Assembly: GCF_039541235.1 (NCBI RefSeq)
Contig: NZ_BAABFV010000002.1
Location: forward strand, 496,001 to 560,000
Length of the DNA stretch: 64,000 nt
Direction: 5' to 3'
DNA from: Kangiella marina
GTDB taxonomy: Bacteria; Pseudomonadota; Gammaproteobacteria; Enterobacterales; Kangiellaceae
Shown: positions 27,998-34,293 of the stretch, piece by piece
Position numbering within the stretch: position 1 is the stretch's first letter
Layout: each line of letters starts with the position of its first letter
Translations under genes and position numbers: made by a program
Notes under the pieces: generated by a model
Told to the model about the DNA's origin: nothing
Databases searched by the model: none
The model's input: the letters and a program-made list of their open reading frames with translations, nothing else

Positions 27998-29167
27998 ATG
28001 GAACAGTGGCTTCTCTATGGGGTCTTATCGCTTTTACCCCTAGCGGCTTTATCAGGTTTCTTAATGGGGCGGAAGCATCGAAAAGGCAAGCAGGATAGCA
28101 GCTTATCAAGCAATTATATCAAGGGATTAAACTACTTACTGAATGAACAGCCAGATAAAGCGGTAGATACTTTCATTGATCTACTAACAGTAGATACCGA
28201 TACCGTCGAAACTCACCTCGCGTTAGGTAACTTATTCCGCAAACGTGGTGAAGTGGATCGCTCCATACGATTGCACCAAAATCTTATCGCTCGGCCACAG
28301 TTATCTTCGGAAGACCGCAACACCGCCTTATTTCAGCTTGGGCTGGATTACAATGCTGTTGGCATGTATGACCGCTCAGAAAAGCTGTTTAAAGAGCTTT
28401 TAGCGGATCCTGTGCATAAGAACGAGTCTTTAGTCCAACTTCTCAATATTCACCAGCTAACCCGCGATTGGGATGATGCTGCGAAGGTCGCTGAAGAATT
28501 ACAATCGAGCCTGGGGGTAGAGCAGAGTAAGCCTATTGCCCACTTTTATTGTGAGTTAGCACAGCAAAATAGACAAGAAGGCGATGTTAAGTCTGCGCTC
28601 TCCAATGTTAAGAAAGCGCTTGCGATTAATCCAGACTCTGTACGAGCAAGTTTGCTGCAAGGTGACATTCACCTACAGCAAGAAAACTACAAACAAGCCA
28701 TTAAGTCCTATCAAAGAATTTTACAGCAAGATATCGCTTTTTTACCTGAGGCTTTACCCAAAATTGCAGACGCTTACGATAACAGCAAAGATAAAACCGG
28801 TTATAAAGCGTTTCTGGATAAAAGCTTGGAGCGTGGCGCGGGAGTGTCTGTCTTGGTCGAGCTTTCTAAAATCGTTCAAGATGACAAAAATGACCGAGCA
28901 GCGGCCGCACTCATCGGTGACTTTTTGCAGGAGAGACCGTCGCTTAAGGGCTTGCAGCGGTTGATTGCATTGCATATCGAGCATGCTCAGGATTCTGCCA
29001 AGCCAAGCTTAGAGTTGCTGGATGGCATTGTAGAGAAACTCATATCAAGAAAGCCTCGCTATGCTTGTCATAATTGTGGCTTTGAGGCGAAAGCTATTTA
29101 TTGGCAGTGTCCAAGTTGTAAAGAATGGAGCTCTGTTAAGCCTATTAAAGGGATTGAAGGCGAGTAA
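27998..29167 (+). CDS. lapB: Lipopolysaccharide assembly protein B (TPR + rubredoxin-like)
   Basis: The 389-aa protein has one N-terminal TM segment (about residues 5-22), then roughly nine TPR units. It ends in a zinc/rubredoxin-type domain with two CxxC pairs (ACHNCGFE and CPSCKEW), all LapB hallmarks. In E. coli LapB links LpxC degradation by FtsH to LPS assembly. It begins at the nucleotide after the lapA stop. Confidence 0.95.
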   Translation: MEQWLLYGVLSLLPLAALSGFLMGRKHRKGKQDSSLSSNYIKGLNYLLNEQPDKAVDTFIDLLTVDTDTVETHLALGNLFRKRGEVDRSIRLHQNLIARPQLSSEDRNTALFQLGLDYNAVGMYDRSEKLFKELLADPVHKNESLVQLLNIHQLTRDWDDAAKVAEELQSSLGVEQSKPIAHFYCELAQQNRQEGDVKSALSNVKKALAINPDSVRASLLQGDIHLQQENYKQAIKSYQRILQQDIAFLPEALPKIADAYDNSKDKTGYKAFLDKSLERGAGVSVLVELSKIVQDDKNDRAAAALIGDFLQERPSLKGLQRLIALHIEHAQDSAKPSLELLDGIVEKLISRKPRYACHNCGFEAKAIYWQCPSCKEWSSVKPIKGIEGE

Positions 29168-29189
29168 TTTTCAATATGTAAGGTAAGTC

Positions 29190-29891
29190 ATGTCAGATCC
29201 TAAAATTTTAGTCGCCCTAGACTACAACGATAAAAATCAAGCGCTCGCACTGGTCGAGCAGTTAACCCCTAAACTTTGCGGACTTAAAGTTGGCAAAGAG
29301 ATGTTCACCTTATTCGGCCCTGAGTTTGTGAAAGAGCTTGTAGCCAAAGACTACAATGTCTTTCTTGATCTAAAATTTCATGACATACCAAACACGGTAG
29401 CGAAAGCTTGCCAGGCAGCCGCTGACTTAGGCGTTTGGATGGTTAATGTCCATGCGTCGGGTGGTCGTGTCATGATGGAGAAGGCGCGGGAAGCTATACA
29501 GAAGTGTGATAATAAGCCTATGCTGATTGCTGTGACTATGTTGACCAGTATGGACGAGCATGCTTTTAGCGAGCTTGGTTACGAAAGAGATCTTGCCGCT
29601 CAGGTGAGTCTATTAGCAAAAATGACACTAGACTCTGGACTGGATGGTGTTGTTTGTTCATCCTGGGAAGCTGAGCGACTAAAACAAGAGTGTGGAAGCC
29701 AGTTTAGACTTGTTACGCCTGGAATACGGCCAGAAGGAAGCGACAAGGGTGATCAAAGTCGAATTATGACTCCAGCTGAGGCTTTGAAGGCGGGGTCAGA
29801 CTTTCTTGTGATTGGCAGACCTATTACCAAAGCGGACGACCCTTACCAAAGCTTGTGCGATATTTCTGATTCTATCGTAAGCCACTTGTAA
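29190..29891 (+). CDS. pyrF: Orotidine 5'-phosphate decarboxylase
   Basis: PyrF makes UMP. The 233-aa TIM barrel shows VALDYNDKNQAL, the catalytic FLDLKFHDIPNTV (Lys/Asp relay), VTMLTSM, and the phosphate-binding VTPGIRP. It lies 22 nt after lapB, the order known from enterobacteria and pseudomonads. Confidence 0.97.
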   Translation: MSDPKILVALDYNDKNQALALVEQLTPKLCGLKVGKEMFTLFGPEFVKELVAKDYNVFLDLKFHDIPNTVAKACQAAADLGVWMVNVHASGGRVMMEKAREAIQKCDNKPMLIAVTMLTSMDEHAFSELGYERDLAAQVSLLAKMTLDSGLDGVVCSSWEAERLKQECGSQFRLVTPGIRPEGSDKGDQSRIMTPAEALKAGSDFLVIGRPITKADDPYQSLCDISDSIVSHL

Positions 29892-29909
29892 CCTAATAGC
29901 TGTTGCATT

Positions 29910-29976
29910 AATCTCCTCCTTGTTAATTGGTGACTTTGCCCGTTAACAAGGAAATTACATACCATATAAGGAGATT
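29910..29976 (+). promoter_or_regulatory. Inverted repeats that can mask the ribosome-binding site of the ComEA-like gene
   Basis: TCCTTGTTAA (29917-29926) pairs perfectly with TTAACAAGGA (29943-29952). The adjacent AATCTCC (29910-29916) can pair with GGAGATT (29970-29976), which is the Shine-Dalgarno region of the next gene. A structure hiding the ribosome-binding site is therefore possible. Confidence 0.4.
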
Positions 29977-29980
29977 ACTC

Positions 29981-30289
29981 ATGAAATTTTTCGCATCTCT
30001 TGCGATAGTCATCAGCTGTTTTTTAACTCAAACTGTTACAGCACAAGATAAAGTCGATCGTCCCTCTAAGCCCAACCAAACTCAACAAACATTGTCTAAA
30101 GTTAACATCAATACTGCATCAAGTAGCCAGCTAGCTGCGACCTTGAAAGGTGTTGGCTTAAAAAAGGCTCAGGCGATAATTGATTACCGTAACAAATTTG
30201 GACCTTTCAAGTCGGTCGATGAGCTGACTGCCGTGAAAGGAATTGGTAGTAAGACGCTACAAAAGAATAGAGCAAAAATTTCTATTTAG
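29981..30289 (+). CDS. ComEA-like helix-hairpin-helix protein, secreted
   Basis: The 102-aa protein has a signal peptide (MKFFASLAIVISCFLTQTVTA, cleavage near AQD), a short Gln/Ser/Pro linker, and a ComEA-type HhH domain (KVNINTASSSQLAATLKGVG, AQAIIDYRNKFGPF, AVKGIGSKTLQ). These periplasmic proteins bind DNA during natural transformation. ATG 29981 is preceded by AAGGAG at 7 nt, so the in-frame upstream start at 29927 is rejected. Confidence 0.9.
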   Translation: MKFFASLAIVISCFLTQTVTAQDKVDRPSKPNQTQQTLSKVNINTASSSQLAATLKGVGLKKAQAIIDYRNKFGPFKSVDELTAVKGIGSKTLQKNRAKISI

Positions 30290-30298
30290 TATCCCAGG

Positions 30299-30898
30299 TT
30301 AGATCTTGGCCTTTGCATCCTTGGGTTTACGCAAACGATGTTTTGGCCAGGATAAGCCTAAAATCAACCCCTGAATAAACCCAATAATGTGAGCCTCCTC
30401 AATCACATTACCGCCTAGCCATTCGTTGTATTCTGTTTCTGAGCCCAATAGCTGCGGCAAAAAGATTTTCAAACCAACTATCACCAACAATAGACCGCTA
30501 AGTTTAACGCCTAGCCTTAGTTCGCCTACCGCTGCGGCTGCAATAAGTCCATAAAGTGCCCCAGACATACCAACATAATGCTCTAAAGAAGGCACCCAGA
30601 GATGCAGTCCCACAATATTGCCAATAAAAAGTAATGCGAACCAGATGAGCCAGTCCGAGTTTTTTATAAGGTTAATGAACAGAAGCATAGTGAACCAGAG
30701 GCCAGCTAAGTTGAGCAGGGTGTGCCATAAGCCCAAATGGACAAAATTGGGGGTCAGAAAGCGCCAAAACTCGCCATCATTGACAGCTAGCCGGTCATAA
30801 GCCAGCCATAAGTTTAGCTTGGGGGATGCAAATATGAGAATAATGCAAATATGACTTAATATCAAAGGGATAGCATATTTCTGTAAAGTTCGTGACAT
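30299..30898 (-). CDS. rrtA: Rhombosortase (rhomboid-family GlyGly-CTERM protease)
   Basis: This 199-aa rhomboid-like membrane protease has about six TM segments. It shows HxxxN (GLWHTLLNLAG), the nucleophile motif GMSGALYG, and a late TM His in EEAHIIGFIQGL. The size and the FWRFLTPNFVHL start match rhombosortases, which cleave GlyGly-CTERM proteins at the cell surface (family TIGR03902). No GlyGly-CTERM target is seen in this window. It diverges from the first peptide cassette, whose promoter begins within 25 bp of its start codon. Confidence 0.85.
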   Translation of the reverse strand: MSRTLQKYAIPLILSHICIILIFASPKLNLWLAYDRLAVNDGEFWRFLTPNFVHLGLWHTLLNLAGLWFTMLLFINLIKNSDWLIWFALLFIGNIVGLHLWVPSLEHYVGMSGALYGLIAAAAVGELRLGVKLSGLLLVIVGLKIFLPQLLGSETEYNEWLGGNVIEEAHIIGFIQGLILGLSWPKHRLRKPKDAKAKI

Positions 30899-30916
30899 AA
30901 GTAGTATTTATCAAAT

Positions 30917-31122
30917 GTAAAATTTACTTCACGCTTTTATTTAATTATATTGATTAAAATTTATACACAAAAACCCATAACACAGGTTCTTTACAATAAT
31001 AATATCGTTTAAAAGCAATAAGTTATGGTAATTACTCGGCGGATGCGTATTTCGTCATCCATTATTTATTTTGTTTTATATCCTATTTTTTTATCAATAA
31101 CTACTGTTAGAGGAATTTAATT
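30917..31122 (+). promoter_or_regulatory. Cassette 1 promoter, dyad and structured leader
   Basis: The dyad GTAAAATTTAC (30917-30927) overlaps a -35 (TTTACT, 30923-30928), followed after 17 bp by -10 TATATT (30946-30951). The leader of about 165 nt contains CCATAAC/GTTATGG (30975-30981 with 31022-31028) and a compact hairpin at 31041-31060 (GGATGCG...CGTCATCC). The same elements recur before A2 and A3 at the same distance from the start codon. Confidence 0.6.
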
Positions 31123-31281
31123 ATGTTTGAATCTATCGCAATGATCTGCTATTTATCTATGGTACAGCCTCAAGAAATTCAACAACCTTTGTTTGATCCG
31201 AAGGAAGTTGCTCTTGGAGTATATACTGGAAGTAATGGTGGGGAGCCTGAAGAGGATCCTGAAGAAAAGGAAAGAAATTAA
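31123..31281 (+). CDS. Small peptide A1 (52 aa), cassette 1
   Basis: This short gene has a good ribosome-binding site (AGAGG, 9 nt upstream). The product begins MFESIAMICYLSMVQPQEIQ, continues through QPLF, and ends with an acidic part containing VYTG, GGEPEEDP and a charged tail. Three paralogues (A1-A3) share an identical first 24 residues and the VYTGxxGGEPEEDP region, and differ in between. There is no clear signal peptide or full TM helix. The next gene (B1) starts 2 nt after the stop, so translation is coupled. I do not recognise the family. Peptide signal, modified-peptide precursor or small toxin are possibilities, none proven. Confidence 0.72.
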   Translation: MFESIAMICYLSMVQPQEIQQPLFDPKEVALGVYTGSNGGEPEEDPEEKERN

Positions 31282-31283
31282 TA

Positions 31284-31877
31284 TTGCAGAACTTAATTAT
31301 TGAATTGAACTTAGATAGTTTATTTACCGACTGGTTTACTGTTGGTCTGGTTCTTTGTCTAGTTCTTCACTTGTTATTCACCAAGCGTAAAAGCTTGGTG
31401 AATTTCTGTATGTTTTTGGTGGTGGTACAATTTATTAACTGGCAACTTAGCCCTTGGCTTTACGGGCACGAGCACGCAAAGTACCTATGGTATTTAACAT
31501 GGATGATAACTGACATTGCAATTCTATTATACGTTGCCTACCGAGCGGTGATCAAAAAGTCGGTTACTAAAGAAGAACTTGCGGTCAGTGTGTTTACGAC
31601 GATAGCTATATTCTTTTATATAGGCCGTTATATTGAACGCCACTTTACAGAATTTAGTTTTATAAAAGGTGCGCAGGGCTATGCACTTCCGTCTGTGAAT
31701 ATATGTATATTACTAGTTTTACTAACGCCAGTGTTGAAAGAGTTAGTACTGATATCAGGGAAACATTTGAATGGCATTACTATTTTTGGCCTACGGTTTA
31801 GTGTTAGCAGCATTCGCAGCAATGCTGTTCTGGCTGATCCTAAGGGCATATCGAAGCAAAAACGCAGAATCCTTTGA
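31284..31877 (+). CDS. Multi-spanning membrane protein B1, cassette 1
   Basis: This 197-aa protein of unrecognised family has five predicted TM segments, at about residues 18-33, 38-56, 66-88, 97-117 and 134-155. Conserved features among B1-B3 are HExA-YxWYxTWMxTD, a GRxIERHFTEF loop, and a C-terminal NGITIFGLRFSVSS segment followed by a basic KRR tail. An odd TM number with a basic C-terminus would put the C-terminus inside and the N-terminus outside (inference). The start is TTG 31284, 2 nt after A1, suggesting translational coupling. The last 107 nt overlap ORF C1 in another frame. Confidence 0.75.
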   Translation: MQNLIIELNLDSLFTDWFTVGLVLCLVLHLLFTKRKSLVNFCMFLVVVQFINWQLSPWLYGHEHAKYLWYLTWMITDIAILLYVAYRAVIKKSVTKEELAVSVFTTIAIFFYIGRYIERHFTEFSFIKGAQGYALPSVNICILLVLLTPVLKELVLISGKHLNGITIFGLRFSVSSIRSNAVLADPKGISKQKRRIL

Positions 31878-32163
31878 AGCCGGGTTTTCGGAGCAGGGAC
31901 TCTTCGGTGAAGAAGAGAACATCGTTGATCTGTCGGCCTATCGCCGAGCGGATATTGTAGCCCTACGCCTACTGCAAGAGTACTCTCAGATAGAGACGAG
32001 CAACTTATCGGAGAAAGATAAGTTGAGAGAAATTTTAGTGTGGAACCAAAAGCTAGAAGATTTTGAGCGAAAGAATCGTAAGATCATTCAATCTCGTGGC
32101 TTTTTAAGGCCGGTCCAAGCGAGCTCAAAGAGCTCAACGGTCACTCCCCTAACTCGGATATAG
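31771..32163 (+). CDS. Small membrane-anchored protein C1, overlapping B1
   Basis: The 130-aa ORF begins with one strong TM segment (about residues 2-25, ALLFLAYGLVLAAFAAMLFW). A polar, probably cytoplasmic, helical region of about 100 residues follows (NIVDLSAYRRADIVALRLLQEY; LREILVWNQKLEDFERKN). It overlaps the last 107 nt of B1 in a different frame and continues about 285 nt beyond, up to a strong terminator. Family unknown. It looks like a genuine protein, but cassette 3 lacks it, so it may be accessory. Confidence 0.6.
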   Translation: MALLFLAYGLVLAAFAAMLFWLILRAYRSKNAESFEAGFSEQGLFGEEENIVDLSAYRRADIVALRLLQEYSQIETSNLSEKDKLREILVWNQKLEDFERKNRKIIQSRGFLRPVQASSKSSTVTPLTRI

Positions 32164-32184
32164 TGATCGTACGAACGACAACAG

Positions 32185-32209
32185 AAGCGCCTTTTTAGGC
32201 GCTTTTTTT
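32185..32209 (+). terminator. Rho-independent terminator after C1
   Basis: GCGCC-TTTTTA-GGCGC followed by seven T, with AA upstream able to extend the stem. It lies 21 nt after the C1 stop and separates cassette 1 from cassette 2. Confidence 0.9.
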
Positions 32210-32254
32210 ATAACTAAAAATAGATTAATAAAAAGAATAGGTTTAAGTCAATCT

Positions 32255-32272
32255 TGCATTGCTTTTAATGCA
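32255..32272. promoter_or_regulatory. TGCATT/AATGCA dyad between cassettes 1 and 2
   Basis: TGCATT-GCTTTT-AATGCA is an inverted repeat upstream of the cassette 2 promoter. The same dyad recurs at 33837-33854. It resembles the AATGCATT motif in front of the nearby XRE regulator gene, so it may be that regulator's site (inference). Confidence 0.35.
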
Positions 32273-32345
32273 TAAAAGACATGACAATTCAATCATTTAA
32301 CTTGTCCTATCACCCGAATATTTTAATAAGTAAAATTTATCAAAT

Positions 32346-32550
32346 GTAAAATTTACTTCACGTTTTTATTTAATTATATTGATTAATATTTATACAGTTA
32401 AACCCATAACGCTTGCTCTTTACACTAATAATATCGTTTCAAAACAATTAGTTATGGTACTCATTTGGCGGGTGCGCACTTCGTAACCCATTAATTATTT
32501 TGTTTAATTCAATTTTTTACGTGTAATCACAACTGTTGGAGACAATTATT
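32346..32550 (+). promoter_or_regulatory. Cassette 2 promoter, dyad and structured leader
   Basis: The dyad GTAAAATTTAC (32346-32356) overlaps -35 TTTACT; -10 TATATT is at 32375-32380 after 17 bp. CCATAAC (32404-32410) pairs with GTTATGG (32451-32457). A hairpin at 32470-32489 (GGGTGCG...CGTAACCC) shows a compensatory base-pair change relative to cassette 1. Confidence 0.6.
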
Positions 32551-32709
32551 ATGTTTGAATCTATCGCAATGATCTGCTATTTATCTATGGTACAGCCTCA
32601 AGAAATTCAACAACCTCTGTTCGAGCCTAAAGAAACGGCTTTAGAGGTGTATACAGGTAACGGTGGTGGGGAGCCAGAAGAGGATCCTACCGAGGAAGAG
32701 CGTGATTAG
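32551..32709 (+). CDS. Small peptide A2 (52 aa), cassette 2
   Basis: This is a paralogue of A1 with the same length, the same first 24 residues, then EPKETALEVYTGNGGGEPEE and an acidic tail ending ERD. The ribosome-binding site is GGAGA before the ATG. Unlike A1 and A3 it is followed by a 157-bp gap before its B gene, so coupling is lost here. The gap contains a TTAGTTAAACTAA palindrome but no other gene. Function unknown. Confidence 0.72.
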   Translation: MFESIAMICYLSMVQPQEIQQPLFEPKETALEVYTGNGGGEPEEDPTEEERD

Positions 32710-32866
32710 TCTCTATAAGCAAGTAAAGTAAGTGACGAGATTTTTTAAAACCATTTTGTCATTTAGTTTTAGTTAAACTAAGCTTCTAAGGCTCATCACA
32801 CTTACAAGTAATTAATCTGGCTAAGGCTAGTATTTAGGTGAAGGCGTAAGAAGAGGGTAGAACTCG

Positions 32867-33460
32867 TTGTTTAACTTTGTATTAGAGCTAAATTTATGGC
32901 AACCACTTAAGGATATTTTCACATTATCCTTAGTGGCTTGCCTGTTCTTACATCTGCTTTTTACTAAAGAAAGCCGTCTAGTGAGCTTTTGCATGTTGCT
33001 GGTTGTCGTGCAGTTTTTAAACTGGGCAATAAGCCCTGCTCTCCGTTCGCACGAGATTGCTATATATATTTGGTATATCACCTGGATGATTACCGACATA
33101 CTTATTCTTGCATACGTTGCTACAAGAGCCGTTTTATCCGGAAAAGTACTCAAAGAAGAGTTTGCGATTTCTGTTCTAACGGTAGTGGCGATAAGTTTTA
33201 GTTTAGGACGTTTCATTGAAAGACATTTTACTGAGTTTGATTTTATCGGAAGCATACAAGCCTACGCCCTACAATCAGTCAATATCTGTATTGTTGTTGT
33301 GCTGGCTTTACCGGTAATCAAACAATTGGTGTTCATAGCTGGGAAAGAGTTAAATGGCATTACTATTTTTGGCCTACGGTTTAGTGTTAGCAGCATTCGC
33401 AGCAATGCTGTTCTGGCTGATCCTAAGGGCATATCGAAGCAAAAACGCAGAATCCTTTGA
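32867..33460 (+). CDS. Multi-spanning membrane protein B2, cassette 2
   Basis: This 197-aa paralogue of B1 aligns without gaps and has the same five-TM layout, HEIAIYIWYITWMITD, GRFIERHFTEF and the identical C-terminal segment. The last 35 or so residues lie in the near-identical repeat block; upstream of it B2 has diverged clearly from B1. The start is TTG 32867 with AGAGGG 9 nt upstream. Family unrecognised. Confidence 0.75.
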   Translation: MFNFVLELNLWQPLKDIFTLSLVACLFLHLLFTKESRLVSFCMLLVVVQFLNWAISPALRSHEIAIYIWYITWMITDILILAYVATRAVLSGKVLKEEFAISVLTVVAISFSLGRFIERHFTEFDFIGSIQAYALQSVNICIVVVLALPVIKQLVFIAGKELNGITIFGLRFSVSSIRSNAVLADPKGISKQKRRIL

Positions 33461-33745
33461 AGCCGGGTTTTCGGAGCAGGGACTCTTCGGTGAAGAAGAG
33501 AACATCGTTGATCTGTCGGCCTATCGCCGAGCGGATATTGTAGCCCTACGCCTACTGCAAGAGTACTCTCAGATAGGACGAGCAACTTATCGGAGAAAGA
33601 TAAGTTGAGAGAAATTTTAGTGTGGAACCAAAAGCTAGAAGATTTTGAGCGAAAGAATCGTAAGATCATTCAATCTCGTGGCTTTTTAAGGCCGGTCCAA
33701 GCGAGCTCAAAGAGCTCAACGGTCACTCCCCTAACTCGGATATAG
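33354..33745 (+). pseudogene. Frameshifted copy of ORF C (C2)
   Basis: Identical to C1 through LLQEYSQI (residue 74). A single base is then missing (CAGATAGAGACG in C1 against CAGATAGGACG here, near 33576), and the frame ends early at 33608. The remaining sequence still matches C1 in the original frame up to 33745. Either the gene is inactivated or this is a sequencing error in a repeat. Confidence 0.75.
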
Positions 33746-33766
33746 TCATCGTACGAACGACAACAG

Positions 33767-33791
33767 AAGCGCCTTTTTAGGCGCTTTTTTT
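33767..33791 (+). terminator. Rho-independent terminator after C2
   Basis: Same GCGCC-TTTTTA-GGCGC stem and seven-T run as after C1. It separates cassettes 2 and 3. Confidence 0.9.
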
Positions 33792-33836
33792 ATAACTAAA
33801 AATAGATTAATAAAAAGAATAGGTTTAAGTCAATCT

Positions 33837-33854
33837 TGCATTGCTTTTAATGCA
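33837..33854. promoter_or_regulatory. TGCATT/AATGCA dyad between cassettes 2 and 3
   Basis: Second copy of the inverted repeat described at 32255-32272, inside the duplicated block. Confidence 0.35.
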
Positions 33855-33927
33855 TAAAAGACATGACAATTCAATCATTTAACTTGTCCTATCACCCGAA
33901 TATTTTAATAAGTAAAATTTATCAAAT

Positions 33928-34132
33928 GTAAAATTTACTTCACGTTTTTATTTAATTATATTGATTAATATTTATACAGTTAAACCCATAACGCTTGCTC
34001 TTTACACTAATAATATCGTTTCAAAACAATTAGTTATGGTACTCATTTGGCGGGTGCGCACTTCGTAACCCATTAATTATTTTGTTTAATTCAATTTTTT
34101 ACGTGTAATCACAACTGTTGGAGACAATTATT
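33928..34132 (+). promoter_or_regulatory. Cassette 3 promoter, dyad and structured leader
   Basis: Essentially identical to leader 2: dyad 33928-33938, -35 33934-33939, -10 33957-33962, pairing of 33986-33992 with 34033-34039, and a hairpin at 34052-34071. Confidence 0.6.
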
Positions 34133-34291
34133 ATGTTTGAATCTATCGCAATGATCTGCTATTTATCTATGGTACAGCCTCAAGAAATTCAACAACCTCT
34201 GTTCGTGCCACCCCATAAAGAGGTCGAGGTATACACTGGAACTCACGGTGGTGAGCCAGAGGAGGATCCGGATAAAGAAGAGAGAGATTAA
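34133..34291 (+). CDS. Small peptide A3 (52 aa), cassette 3
   Basis: This is the third A paralogue. It has the identical 24-residue start, then a different middle (VPPHKEVEVYTGTHGGEPEE) and an acidic tail ending ERD. The total length of 52 is unchanged although the middle differs, as if length matters. The stop is 2 nt before the B3 reading frame. Function unknown. Confidence 0.72.
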   Translation: MFESIAMICYLSMVQPQEIQQPLFVPPHKEVEVYTGTHGGEPEEDPDKEERD

Positions 34292-34293
34292 TT

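Larger units (their letters stand above)
31770..32623 (+). repeat. Near-identical direct repeat, copy 1 (854 bp)
   Basis: This block covers the end of B1, all of C1, the terminator, leader 2 and the first half of A2. It matches 33353-34205 except for a 1-nt deletion and one G/C substitution seen by eye. The flanking B and A sequences diverge sharply at both ends. Confidence 0.9.
33353..34205 (+). repeat. Near-identical direct repeat, copy 2 (853 bp)
   Basis: Second copy of the 31770-32623 block. It covers the end of B2, the broken C2, the terminator, leader 3 and the first half of A3. It is one base shorter because of the deletion in C2. Confidence 0.9.

Noticed and set aside
31123-34291. 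A peptides as GlyGly-CTERM substrates of the adjacent rhombosortase
   Set aside because: They contain a GG, but it is followed by an acidic tail, not by a TM segment and basic residues.
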